Below are positions 1-11,440 of a stretch of DNA of 64,000 nt, one piece after another (the stretch's first letter is position 1; every line of letters starts with the position of its first letter). Position numbers and translations under genes: made by a program. Source of the stretch: Solanum dulcamara (Eukaryota; Streptophyta; Magnoliopsida; Solanales; Solanaceae); NCBI RefSeq assembly GCF_947179165.1, contig NC_077242.1, positions 52,585,097 through 52,649,096 on the forward strand, given 5' to 3'. The notes under the pieces were generated by a model. That model was not told where the DNA came from. It searched no databases and saw only the letters and a program-made list of their open reading frames with translations.

Positions 1-1053
1 GGCTGCAAGTGAGTGTCATTTACCCATTCTGTAGTGGAAATGAGAGTGTATCACCATGGACATCATTTTGGGTGTGCCTTAAACTTTTAGAGGTATTGAT
101 AGTATCTGGGTCATAGTGGATAGATTGACCACGTTAGCATACTTCTTTCCCATTCATATTTCCTTCCATGCCATTAGGTTGGCTCTTATCTACATTCAGG
201 AGGTGGTTAGTCTTCATGGTGTGCATGTATCAATTATTTCAGACAGGGTTCATAGTTCACTTTCAGCTTTTTGAGGGCTTTTTAGGAAAAGTTGGGAACC
301 TATGTGCACCTTAGCACAATATTTTACTCACAAACTAATGCCAGTCAGAGCGCACTACTCAGGTCCTTGAGGATATGCTGCGAGCCTGTGTTATGGTTTT
401 TGAGGGTCAGTGGGACAAATTCTTGCCCTTGGAGGATTATTCATAAAACAATAGCTACCACTCTAGTATCCATATGGCCCCGTTTGAGGCCTCATATGGT
501 AAGTGTTATTTCTCTCCAGTTATTTAGTTTGAGTCTACAAAGCCTAGTCTCTGTGGTATAGATTTGCTTTAGAAGGCCTTGGATTAAGTGAGGGTGATTC
601 AGGATAGGCTCAAGAAAACTAAGAGGGTGACCAAGTAGTTCTTCGAGTATCACCCATGAAAGGCATGATGAGATTTGTGATGCGGGGTAAGCTCTCCCAG
701 GTATATAGGGTTGTTTGAGATTTTACAGACAATCAAAAAAGTTGCCTATTAGTTATCCCTACCTCCAGAACTATCAGTTATCCACCTAGTCTTTCATGTT
801 TAGATGTTGCCCGATATGTTCCAGGTGATTCTCATGTGCTCAAGTATGATTCAGTTGAGTTGGATGATCGCTGACCTTTGTAGAGAAGCCGGTGGCCATT
901 CTAGCTAAAGATGTCAGGCAGCTACGATCGAGAGCCATTCCTATTATTAAGGTCCATTGGAGGCACCGCCCAGTCAAGGAGGCTACCTAGGACACCGAGA
1001 AAGAGATAAAGAAACAGTTTCCTGGCCTATTTGAGCCTTCAGGTGCTTCTTGA
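1..1053 (+). pseudogene. Element Z: integrase core and chromodomain fragment (Ty3/gypsy chromovirus)
   Basis: This is the 3' end of a degraded pol. The integrase core can be read in pieces around 85-270 ([11 protein letters not shown] near 100-130 and ISDR near 240). The integrase C-terminal part follows near 655-790. A chromodomain-type tail spans about 890-1050, with residues like VAILAKDVRQLRSR and IKVHWRHRPVKEAT, ending EPSGAS-stop. Several frameshifts and stops are present, for example TAG where the chromodomain tryptophan is expected near 990. Integrase inserts the cDNA; in this group the chromodomain targets insertion to marked chromatin. The fragment enters from the window edge, so gag, PR and RT are not seen. 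Chromovirus assignment is good; clade is not resolved. Confidence 0.8.
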
Positions 1054-1095
1054 CTATTACTTTTGCAGACAAAAGTCTAGTTTAGTAGTGGATAT

Positions 1096-1363
1096 TATAA
1101 TGACCCTCCAGGTCATTTTTTCCTTAATTCCTTCTTTTTGTCATTTAGAGAGTTTCTGTAGAGACCCCAAGTCATTTATAACTTATTGGCACTGACAGTT
1201 GGTTTGCCTGGTCAATCTTTTGGGTTTTAGGCCTGTTTCCCTGTTTGGGAGCTTTTGAAATTTGAAAAATTGACTTCAGTCATACATCAGGTAAGTGACC
1301 TTGGAATCGAATTCTAATGGTTCCATAAGCTTCATCATGGCCAAATTAGGTCACGATCGCAAT
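1096..1363 (+). repeat. Element Z: start of 3' LTR, cut by element A
   Basis: About 40 bp after the Z stop codon the sequence TATAATGACCCTCCAGGTCA begins. It resembles the start of a nightshade gypsy LTR (TGTAATGACCC) with TG changed to TA. Non-coding LTR-like sequence continues to 1363, where the LTR of element A begins with TGTCATGACCC. The remainder probably resumes at 13314 beyond element A, but no target duplication can be checked because A has lost part of its 5' LTR. Confidence 0.55.
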
Positions 1364-1960
1364 TGTCATGACCCAACCCTGTAGGCCATGACTGGTGCCC
1401 AAATTGGACACTCATATACACTACTGTTATCTATAATCGATCAACACCCATATGATATAAAATTTATATGGATGGAGCATCGTCTCAAAACTGTCACATA
1501 TACATGTACCGAAACCACCTATCTCCTAGAGAGTCACAATTGTCAAAAGATAAGATAGTATAGTGCGTAAGCCGATAAAGCTGTCATTATATGTACGAAC
1601 GTCCCACTATATACATAAACGTGAGCCGATAAGGCTTCCACTACGAATGGAAACGTTCCAAAACATAAGTCATACCAGTACAACTGAATAACATCTATAT
1701 AAAACCCACACATGTGTCTACAGATCTCTAAGAGTATTAATAATAGTATATGATGGGATAGGGCCCCACCATACCCTTAAATAAACAAATATATACATCA
1801 AGAGATTAGTACCAAAAGTCTATGCTCTGAAATGATAGAGCACTCCAAAACAGCTGAGTGAAAATCCTAAGCTGGCGGATCCCCAAAATGATTATCTGTA
1901 CCTATGGGCATGAAACGCAGCCCCCCGAAGAGAAGGGGATCAGTGCAAAATTTGTACCGA

Positions 1961-1970
1961 GTATATAAAG
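1961..1970 (-). promoter_or_regulatory. TATA box of element A LTR promoter
   Basis: The minus strand reads CTTTATATAC. The same box lies at the matching place in solo LTR S (3281-3292). A C-run/G-run hairpin (about 1921-1938) lies roughly 30 nt downstream, near the expected transcription start. Promoter role is inferred from position and conservation. Confidence 0.5.
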
Positions 1971-2093
1971 CATAAAATAAAATAAAAAAGATCACATCTG
2001 AAATAGAGGTTCAGGAGGCAACTATAAAAACCAAGAAATCACTGTACCTGTATTTTATAAATACGGTCATACATATTATGATCATATGTCGTA

Positions 2094-2310
2094 CTCGGCC
2101 CACTATGAGACTCGGTGAATAAAGTCGTATACACGTATACCATACCCGGTCCATCATGGGACTCGGTGCCATAATCATATTGTCATATCATCAAAATATC
2201 ATATTATCATATCACGTACCCGGTCCTCTAGTAAGGGACTCGGTAAATAATGTAGTGAAATTCATACATGATAACATACCCGGCCTATCGTAGGACTCAG
2301 CGGATAATAC
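2094..2310. repeat. Short tandem units inside LTR A (CCCGGTCC...GGGACTCGGT)
   Basis: Four degenerate units start near 2094, 2143, 2218 and 2278. Each has a CCCGG(T/C)CC-type block, a 5-7 nt spacer, then GGGACTCGGT, so each unit is a partial inverted repeat. Spacing is about 50-75 bp. Solo LTR S has one clear counterpart near 3412 and weaker ones, so copy number differs within the family. Confidence 0.6.
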
Positions 2311-3240
2311 AATAAAAATATGCACGAATAGGATATTATTAGCAACCATGTGTAATTTGATCATTATCAAAGACTTAATAGAATAAACAAAACAAACCAT
2401 CATTTGAAAACCAAGACAACAGTCATTCCAAGTACTCTTCTATTATTATTATGAATCATGCCAAATATGAATTATAGCAAATCATGAATGTACTAAAATA
2501 TGAATTTTACCAACTAGAATGGCTGGAATCATACATATGAGTCAAGACATAATGATATAAATTCTGGAAATCAAGACTATTAACCCTCCTATTATATCTA
2601 TGAATAAGAGCTTATTTGGAATTTAAACATTAGTCGTCCGTTTGTTTCATAAGGTCATGCCAAATGAAAGAAAGGTTATCTTTACATACCTTTAGTGTTC
2701 ACTTGCACACAATACGTATATGCTGCCCAATATTTTCTCAACCTATATTAAAACGTTAAGCACTACGGTTAAAGTAGGGAAAGGCATAAAACATATTTTA
2801 TTGTTATGTCACGACCCAACCACGTAGGCCGTGACTGGGGTCCGATCTGGACTCCTGTATACATAATTATCAAATATAAGAACTATATACAAGAACCCCA
2901 GTGGGTAATAACATATTCATGTACATGTGGCCTCTTTCATTCATATCATATCATGAAAGAGGCACACAAGCCGATAAGGCTGCCATATCATAAGAATATT
3001 TACAACTGAACAAACTCACAACAACCCACATACACATGTCTACAGACCTCTAGGAGTATTAACTGTATCATATGGCGGGACAGGGCCCCATCGTACCCTT
3101 AACCAATATGTACAAATGTACAAAAGAATACTAGTACCAAAATAGGGCTCTGGACAAGGAGCACTGCCAACCAACAGGGCGGATGTCCTAGGCGAGCGGA
3201 TCAGCAAACTGAGCATTTGTACCTGCGGGCATGAAACGCA

Positions 3241-3262
3241 TCCCCCCCGAGAAAAGGGGGGT
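3241..3262 (-). promoter_or_regulatory. G/C hairpin near LTR transcription start (copy in S)
   Basis: A run of C, a GAGAAAA loop and a run of G form a strong stem-loop just downstream (minus strand) of the TATA box at 3281-3292. The element A copy (1921-1938) keeps a shorter stem with GAAGAGAA as loop. It would lie close to the 5' end of an LTR-driven RNA. Function is not known to me. Confidence 0.4.
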
Positions 3263-3280
3263 CAGTACGAAAAATTTACC

Positions 3281-3292
3281 GAGTATATAAAG
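3281..3292 (-). promoter_or_regulatory. TATA box of solo LTR S
   Basis: The minus strand reads CTTTATATACTC, matching the box in LTR A. If active, transcription would run leftward into the rest of LTR A and element Z. Confidence 0.45.
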
Positions 3293-6025
3293 CATGGACT
3301 GTAATAAGTAAAGTTGTTACCAGAGCAGAATGTGCAAAAATGAGCAAAATATCCAGAATATCAAAATGCTTTTCATAATCATCGATAATGTATGCGGAAA
3401 AATATATGCCACATCCGGCCCCATTAAGGGACTCGGTGAACAAATACAAAACGTGGTCACCACCCCTTCACTGGCGCCACATCACATCATAACACCAGAG
3501 TAGGGAATATCTCCGTAACAGATCATATCATATCAGATGGTCATATCAGATCGTATCATACCATATGTGTACATGGCACATCATAACTCCACATGTACAG
3601 GTCGTACCCGCCCCCTCACGTTGGGGCACAACGAACAATGCAGAGAAGTACGCACAATAACAAAACCTGGCCCAGGCTCGGTGAAGGAAATATTGAGGCA
3701 TCTACGAGTGGAGTAGTGAGAAACTATATGCAATTCAAATCATATTTGAAACTCGACAGAATAATCAAAATGAGCTTTCCTTCAAAATCGAGACAAAAGT
3801 CATATCAAGTACCTTTTGAAAGTCACTATGGACTACATCAAAATAGAACTTCTAGGAATCATATATATGTATCAAGGCATAACAAAATATTCTTTGGAAG
3901 TCGAAAAATAGGCCATCCTAGTGGCTTTAAGAATAAGACTTCTTGGGGATCATATGGAAATCATATACTTGTTTCGTAAAAACCATGCCAAAAAGGGAAA
4001 TTAGCTTTATATACTTAACTCAAATCATGCTAAGAGAAGGAATAATATTTACATACTTATGCCAAAGAAATACTAAAATAAAGTATAAGCCTTACATACG
4101 TATGTCAAAACATGCCAAAACAAGGAAACGTTAGCTTTACTTACCTGTTACGGGTTACTTCTTATCTCGTTTGTCTCGTCGTCCTTTAAACCTAAGTAAC
4201 ATGGAAGCAATACAAGTATCAACAACCTTAGTCTTTTCAGCAACTTAGGTTACACACGAATATTTATAGAACTCATCTCCTTGCTCGCCTTCTAGACTAG
4301 TTCCTTAGTTAGTTAAAGAGTTAACGAAAATCGGGCAACATCTCCCCTATAATGTGCCCTATTCAAATTTCAAATTATACTCCTAATAGCTACAGCCAAC
4401 CAACAACAATAACCTGCAGCATATATATATACAATTCACATCAATCTTATACCACATAAACTCCAAACGACTCGCTCGAAACCACGATACCAAAATAAGG
4501 TTTCTAGTTTCCGTTTTGCAAAACCTTTAACCGTACGAAGCGGAGGATCATGTGGCTGCAACCAGCAGCTCCCACACCTATTTTAAAATGCCTTTAGGAC
4601 CTTCAACACACCATCACACACCTTCAACAGCCCCCACACGCACAACGCCTCATTTCGACTTTAATTTAACTATAGCGATTCTAATTTGGTTTATTTCGGA
4701 TGTCAAGCATATTTATCATATATTCACATTTCCATCCACTTACACAGTGTATAATACCCTCTATAACAACACCATAAACTCCAATTTAAAAGAAAAGGCC
4801 TTACCTTATGTTAAACTTGTCAAACTCGCCAAAACTATCAAAACGCAAAATCAGGACAACCCACTGTCTTATATTGTCGCTTAGTTTCGGAGGGGTAATT
4901 GAGGGAAACAAGATTTGTGGCCTCAGTGAAAGTTATAGATATGTGTATCAAGGTTGCAAACAATTTTTAATGACCCCTACAACAATTTTTTACGAAAATA
5001 TATGCCCAAAATACTCACAGCTGTCCGTGTAGGATTTTCGAAACAAAATCTGGGCAGCACCTTCCCCATACTTCATCACCTTTTTTCGAGCAGAGAAAAG
5101 CAAAAGTGGGTTTTAGAGGCTAAATGAAAGTTGTAGACCTATGAAATAGTTTTCCAAATCATCTTGAATCACTCGAAAAAAAGCTTTACACAAGGAGTTA
5201 TACTAGTATTACTAACAACAGTCCTATTCAAAAATGGGTTTCTTAACAAGAACAAAAACCTCCTCGTTGCCCCAATGATAAATTTTTATATGGTCAAACA
5301 CCGTTATTTAATCGTGGTATACCTTGAATAATTAATTTCCGAATTGAAAATGGAGGGCTTACCTTATTTGGTTGTTGCCGTATCTCTCTCTATTTCTTTC
5401 AAGCTTGCTCCTAACTTTTCCAAGTCTCAAATGAATCAAAGATGAGAGATTAGTCATCTTTACATGTATATATACCCTTTTTAAGAGGGTGACACATGGC
5501 ATCCCCTAGGGGTGACACGTGGCATCCCCCTAGGGTGCCACCTCATACCATGCGGCCACTCACGTGCTGCCACGTGGCATGTGGAGGGGGGGGTCCACCT
5601 CAAGTAGGTGAGTCACCTTCTTGCTTGTCATCTACTTGCTTCACTTTCGTAACTTTGAAAACTAGTTTTTGCTCCCTCTAGTAGGTTCGTCATCTTATCT
5701 CACTTCGGGAATCTGTGTAGTCCTTGCTACTTAAGCTCGACGTGTACTCAAGTAGCTTAATTACGTAGGACATCCAAGTTGGTATCTTACGCGAGTCAAA
5801 TGAGTCCTATGACTCATTTTTTGTCCTCCAACTCCTTTTGAATTCTTATAACCCTATTTCAAATCTTCCCTATTATGAAGCATCTCATTCTTCTTTCTTT
5901 AGGATTATTTGATAGCGTTATAGATTATCTGACTCACATGACGACTTCTAAGAAACTTAAGAGCCTTCCTAGAAACTTAAGAAGCTTAAGAAGCATTCCA
6001 AAGTACCCAAGTACGGGGTGTAACA

Positions 6026-7800
6026 CGTTAGTAGGTTATTTCTAAAATTTTGGACAACACCTCCCCTATACCGTTCACTTTTTCCCACTTCTAAACCATC
6101 CATACAATCACCAAGCAATATCAACAATCACACATTCAAATTTCACGTCAAGAAAAGACAAGGTAATATTAAAAAATACCCCGAACAACTCACATAATAT
6201 TCGACTTTCGTTAATTATCTACATGACGACTACGGTGCTACCGAATTACTCTTAATAAGGTTCAGCCATCACACCTTATCAAAATGGTTTATAACAACCC
6301 AATAATTAACCATACAAGCATAATCATAACTACACTTAATCTTTCAATTCAACACAAGCAGCCACATGTTACAACCATCCCTTAACTCAATTACAACTTG
6401 AACTTGACATATCAAATTCTTCCATTTTCATTATATAATCAACCACAATAATAGCTACAAAATTAATCCACCATTCTTGGCTTAGAACAGCCCCCAAACG
6501 ACCTCAACAAAAATCTAACATTAACATATATAATTCCTTCACTTTTAACACATAATCCATAACAATTATATCAACAACAACAATCATCCCAATCTAATTC
6601 AAGCAACTCCAATTCTATCCATTCCAACACCAATGCTAATCATGGAATTTTCTTACATCCAATTTTATTTAATACAAGTTAATCTCTTCATCATAACATT
6701 ATTCTAGATTAAAGTAGCCCACATTCATAATATCCAACAACTATCCAAATTCACATACAACTATTACATCTAAAGTCGTCTTTAATGATCCATAGTCTTA
6801 ACGTTTTCATTGAAATATTGCTACAACTACCCAACCAACATACAACACAACATATAACTTTAATTATCATAAATATTCCATCTCAACAAGAACAACATCA
6901 ACATACCAAAACAGCCCATAATTAACCACACAAAAATGCTTTAAAAAACATTATGAACACCTACAACATGCCAAGCAAACCGCCTCCAATTTTAATCCAC
7001 TTAAAATAGCCCCTTAATCTATAAATCTCAATAAATAAACAAACGAGTTTATAACGTTATTTTGTCCGTTCTAATCCGTTAAAACTCTATATAAACTTGT
7101 TAACAATGAAAAAGAAACTTTAATATTACCTCAAGTGTGCAGCAACCACATTAACACTTCTCTTTCTTGGCTGATTTTTAGCTCAAATTGAAGGCAACGC
7201 GACGTACAATACTTTTCTCTTCATGAGCTTCGAGATTCGGGGTTTTAATCGTTGTAAATTTTGGTGTTTCTCTCTAGGGTTTTCTTCTCTCACGCTGTCT
7301 GGACATTTCTGGACAAGTTTTGGTATAAACGTTGAAGGAAAAGCTGAAAATTTTGATTTAATGGCGTGGGTATTGGGCCTGACCCATGTTGAAATCGGGT
7401 TGGGCCGAATCCACTATTCAGTTCTGCCTATCAAACTTAAAATGTCCATATCTTCTTATCCCTCTATGCCATTCCGACCCACGACCTATGATTGGAAATC
7501 TATTTCTATTATCTACAACTTTCATTTTATACTTTTCCCAAATTCCCAAATTCCAAAGGGGTTATGGCCTCTCGAAGTCAGATCACCCGAAAATATGACT
7601 TAAATAAATCTTTTTGATAGCGTCCACTTCGAATTGGCTCGAGGATTCTTCTTAAGTTGTGTTTAACTTCACATATATTATCCATATAACTTGTCATTTA
7701 CAAAAAAATCATGCCATTTTAAAATTTGAAATTAAAAGTAATTGAATTTATGTTCATTAGCTTACAAATAGTCCAAGATGCAAACATACGGAATATAACA
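6026..7800 (-). repeat. Element A 3' LTR, proximal part
   Basis: Resumes after solo LTR S and ends GAATATAACA at 7800, whose complement TGTTATATTC starts the LTR. It is A/C-rich with no convincing gene. The ORF at 7223-7603 lies wholly in the LTR and resembles nothing I recognise. The region 6050-6070 (GGACAACACCTCCCCTATACC) matches a block in S near 4333, which supports LTR homology. Confidence 0.8.
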
Positions 7801-7816
7801 TTCTTTTCCCCTTTAG
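7801..7816 (-). other. Polypurine tract of element A
   Basis: The minus strand reads CTAAAGGGGAAAAGAA directly before the 3' LTR start. This is the normal site of plus-strand DNA priming. The preceding minus-strand bases CATTTGAGGACGAATGT recur before the LTRs of D, E and F. Confidence 0.75.
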
Positions 7817-7984
7817 AACATTCGTCCTCAAATGTTAAGCTCACCTCATAAAGTCTTATAAGAAATTTGGGGGAATCTCTTTTAATGCAACAACATATAG
7901 TTTTATCTATCAATCAATATAATCAATCTAGAGATTTAGATTACTTGTAGGCGTAGGGAACAAGTGAGGATACTTATCCTTCAT

Positions 7985-9273
7985 TTCCTCCTAGGCTTCC
8001 CAGGTCATCTCTTCTCTATTTTTATTATGCCACAATACTTTGATGGAAGCCACATCTTTAGTACATAACCTTCTGACTTGGTGATCAAGTATAGCTATAA
8101 GGTTTTCCTCGTAAGACAGCTCCTCCGTCACCTGGATATCATCCACGGGGAATACTTTAGAAGGATCACCAATACATTTGTGAAGCATCGACACGTGAAA
8201 GACAGGGTGCACTGCTTCTAAATCAGATGGTAGGTCCAACTCATAGGCAACCTTGCCTATTCTACGAATAACCTGATAAAGGCAAATGTATCTCGGGATA
8301 AGCTTTCCTTTCTTGCCGAATCTCATTACCCCTTTCATGGGTGACACCTTCAAACACACCCAATCACTAACCTGAAACTCTAAAGGTCGATGTCAATTAT
8401 CTACATATGATTTATGTCGACTCTGGGCTGCTAATAACCTTTCTCGAATAAGTTTTACCTTATCTAGAGCTTATTGAATCATATCAGATCCGATTAACTT
8501 AGCCTCACCAACATCAAATTAGCCAATAGGTGACCTGCACTTCCTGCCATACAAAGCCTCATATGGTGCCATCTGGATGCTGGAATAATAGCTATTATTA
8601 TAGGCAAACTCAATAAGTGGAAATGATTATCCCAACTACCTCTGAAGTCAATAATACATGCCCGTAAAATATATTCTAGCATCTAAATAGTACGTTTAGC
8701 CTATCCATCAGTTTGAGGGTGAAATACTGTACTAAGATTTATTTGTGTTCCCAATCCCTACTGAAATGATCTCCAGAAGCTAACTATAAATTGAGCACCT
8801 CTGTCTGAGATAATAGATGTGGGAATCCCATGAAGTATTACTATCTCTTTGATATATAACCTCGCATAGTCCTTCACTGAATATGTAGTTCTAACCAGAA
8901 GAAAGTGGGCTGATTTTGTCAGCCTATCTACAATCACCCATATGGAATCATACTTCCGTAGAGTGCAAAGTAAACCTGTAATAAATTCCATATTAATTTC
9001 TTCCCACTTCCAAGTCAGGATTTCCATCTCTTGTAATAGTCCTCCAGGCTTCTGATGCTCAATCTTAACCTGTTGGCAATTTGGGCACAAGGCTATAAAC
9101 TCTGCTATGTCATTCTTCATGCCATTCCACCAGTATAAACATCTAAGGTCATGATACATCTTTATTGACCCAGATGAACAGAATACCGAGCATAGTGTGC
9201 CTCTTCCAAAACCTATTTTTTGTAGCCCTACATTCTCAAGAACACATAATCTGCCCTATATCTTAGCACTCCA
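7985..9273 (-). pseudogene. Element A integrase and chromodomain
   Basis: Zinc-binding N-terminal and core parts are in the block 8758-9159 (HDLRCLYWWNGMK, then CPNCQQVK). Core motifs are [16 protein letters not shown] and IISDRGAQF; the first catalytic position reads MEF where relatives in this window have MDF. The C-terminal part and chromodomain lie at 7991-8359 (SPMKGVMRFGKKGKL..., VHPVFHVSMLHK, VASIKVLWHN). Frameshifts separate 8360-8757 from the neighbours. The role was cDNA insertion with chromatin targeting; it is not functional now. Confidence 0.85.
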
Positions 9274-9990
9274 TCAGGTGTGATCTCGAATGGGGTCTTT
9301 TCCTTTTGAAGGGTCATCCCGGTACTGTTCTAGAATAGGGTCTTCATACTGGCATTTCTTCACCTCTTCCATGATAGAGGATTCAACAACTCCTAAAATA
9401 AACACTCCACCATAATGAGAATCAGCCAAACAGACTCCAAGGTTAGCTAACTGGAAAATCTCACGGACTATCTTTTCCCCGTTCTGGTTGTACATCTACC
9501 AGGCTACCCATGGATTTATGGCTAAGTGCATCTGCTACAATATTTTCTTTCCTTGGGTGGTATAGAATACTAACATCATAATCTTTCAGCAACTCTAGCC
9601 ACCTTCTCTATAGCAAATTCAGGTCCTTCTGCTTAAAGATGTATTGGAGACTTTTGTGTTCCATATAGATATCAACATGTACACCATATAAATAATTCCT
9701 CCATAGTTTTAAAGCATGAATTACTACTGCTAATTCCAAATCATGAGTTAGATAATTTCTTTCGTGCTTCCTTAGCTGCCGGGAGACATAAGCTATGACT
9801 CTACCATGTTGCATCAATACACAACCTATCCCAACACCAGAATCATCAAAATAAATAACATAGCCATCTGGTCCTTTAGGAAAAGTTAGAACTAGGGCCA
9901 TAGTCAACTTGTCTTTTAGCAGCTTCGTTCACAAGCATCGGTCCACTAGAACTTAGCGGCCTTCTGCGTTAGCCTTGTTAAAGGCGCTAA
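9274..9990 (-). pseudogene. Element A RNase H and linker to integrase
   Basis: The RNase H of the RT-RNase H polyprotein is read at 9608-9907: [49 protein letters not shown], then [15 protein letters not shown]. The linker at 9274-9495 (REIFQLANLGVCL...) leads towards the integrase. The domain degrades the RNA strand of the hybrid during reverse transcription. A frameshift or stop lies between the two blocks. Confidence 0.82.
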
Positions 9991-10800
9991 AATTAAAGCA
10001 AACTTTTCAATGAATCTCCTGTAATATCCTGCTAGCCTAAGAAAACTGCGTACCTCAGTAGGTTTCGTAGGTATAGGCCAAGTCTTTACAGCCTTAATTT
10101 TCTGTGCATCTACTCAAATACCATCAGCTCCAATAATATGCCCCAAGAATGCTACTGAAGTCAACCAAAATTCACATTTAGAGAACTTAGCATACAACTT
10201 TTGGTGTTGGAGCACTCCAAGTACCATCCTCAAATGATCTGCGTGCTCCCCTTCCAATGGTGAGTAGACCAAAATATCATCAATAAATACAATCACGAAC
10301 AGATCTAGGAATGGATTAAATACTCGGTTCATAAGATCCATAAACATTGCTGGAGCATTGGTTAGCCCAAAAGACATCACTTGAAACTCATAATGCCCAT
10401 ATCGGGTCCTAAATGCAGTCTTTGGAATATCTGCCTCCTTTTCCCATACCTGGTGATAGCCTGACCGCAAGTCTATTTTTGAAAAACACTTTGCACCTTG
10501 CAATTGGTCAAATAAATTATCAATCCCGGGGAGGGGATATCTATTCATTATTTTCACCTTGTTCAGCTACTTATAATCAATACATATTCGTAGTGACCTA
10601 TCATTCTTCCTCACGAACAATACCAGTGCTCCCCAAGGTGATATGCTGGGCCTAATGAAGCCTTTTTATAATAAGTCTCGTAGTTTCTCCTTCAACTCCT
10701 TCAATTCTGCAAGTGTCATTCTGTAGGGAGGAATAGATATAGGTTGGGTATCTGGTAATACATCTATAGTGAACTCTATCTTCCGCTCAGAAAGAAGACC
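9991..10800 (-). pseudogene. Element A reverse transcriptase
   Basis: The best preserved block is 10114-10557 (147 aa): [48 protein letters not shown], the catalytic box FIDDIL, and [15 protein letters not shown]. The N-terminal part continues upstream to about 10800 with stops (the block around SLRICIDY is broken). Unlike C, D and G, the catalytic FIDD is intact. It copied element RNA into cDNA in virus-like particles. Confidence 0.85.
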
Positions 10801-11099
10801 TGGAAGTTCATCTGGAATATATCTGAAAATTCATTAACTATCAAAACTGACTGAAGAGTCGGTACCTATGCTTCCAAGTTATGGACACGAACTTGATGAT
10901 AAATATAACTTTTTTTGACCATCTTCCTTTCCTTGAGGTATGAAATAAACTTACCCCTCGGCGATGCTGTATTGCCCATCCATTCTATGATTAGTTCTCC
11001 TGGAAATTGAAATCAAACTACTTTTTCTCTATAATCAACATTAGCATAACAAAAAGCTAACCAATCCATGCCCATAATAACATCAAATTCTGTCATAGC

Positions 11100-11440
11100 T
11101 AACTTTCCAAATCTGCCTTAGTGTGTCAACTATATTTAATCACTAAATAATTTTTATATACTTGCTTGGCTATAACAGAATCTCTTACCGGTGTATCTAC
11201 CTCAAATGGTTCTATCAATTCAGATTTTATTTTGATTCTACTAGCAACAAAAGGAGATATATATGATAAGGTAGAGCCTGAATCTATCAATGCATATACA
11301 TTCCATGAGAAAATTGATAATATACCTATAACCATATTTGGCGATGCCTCCTGGTTCTGTCTACTAGCCAAGGCATATATGCGATTAGAAGGACTGCTAG
11401 AACTGGAAGATCTACCATGGCCTACTGATGTCTGAATACC
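11100..11440 (-). pseudogene. Element A aspartic protease
   Basis: The minus-strand frame (part of 11126-11542) contains YALIDSGSTLSYISP, a normal retropepsin active site with DSG, followed by SVIAKQVYKNYLV. It runs on from the gag zinc-knuckle region in the same frame. It cleaved the Gag-Pol polyprotein. This is the only chromovirus in the window whose protease box reads DSG; C and D read DPG. Confidence 0.75.

Larger units (their letters stand above)
1364..2806 (-). repeat. Element A 3' LTR, distal part
   Basis: Begins TGTCATGACCCAACCC, the complement of the LTR end. The first 350 bp match 12965-13313, the surviving 5' LTR, closely. The rest matches the start of solo LTR S (2807 onward), including the ACGCAGCCCCCC hairpin region and the TATA box. 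The segment ends where S interrupts it. It holds a tandem array of CCCGGTCC...GGGACTCGGT units at about 2090-2310. Confidence 0.85.
2807..6025 (-). mobile_element. Solo LTR S, same family as element A, nested in its 3' LTR
   Basis: Starts TGTCACGACCCAACCACGTAG at 2807 and ends GGGGTGTAACA at 6025, so it has TG...CA ends. Its 3219 bp match the 3218 bp of the interrupted LTR. The 5 bp before (TGTTA, 2802-2806) and after (CGTTA, 6026-6030) agree at 4 of 5 positions, as expected of an old target site duplication. The host LTR resumes in order after it. No internal domain is present, so this is the product of LTR-LTR recombination. Short ORFs inside (for example 3593-3979 and 4552-4884) match no protein I know. 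Confidence 0.82.

Noticed and set aside
3593..4884. ORFs of 63-128 codons in solo LTR S
   Set aside because: Low-complexity LTR sequence; no domain or start context, and no counterpart kept open in LTR A.
7223..7603. Plus-strand ORF of 126 codons with a hydrophobic start
   Set aside because: It is wholly within the 3' LTR of element A, with no recognisable domain, and is not supported by coding features.
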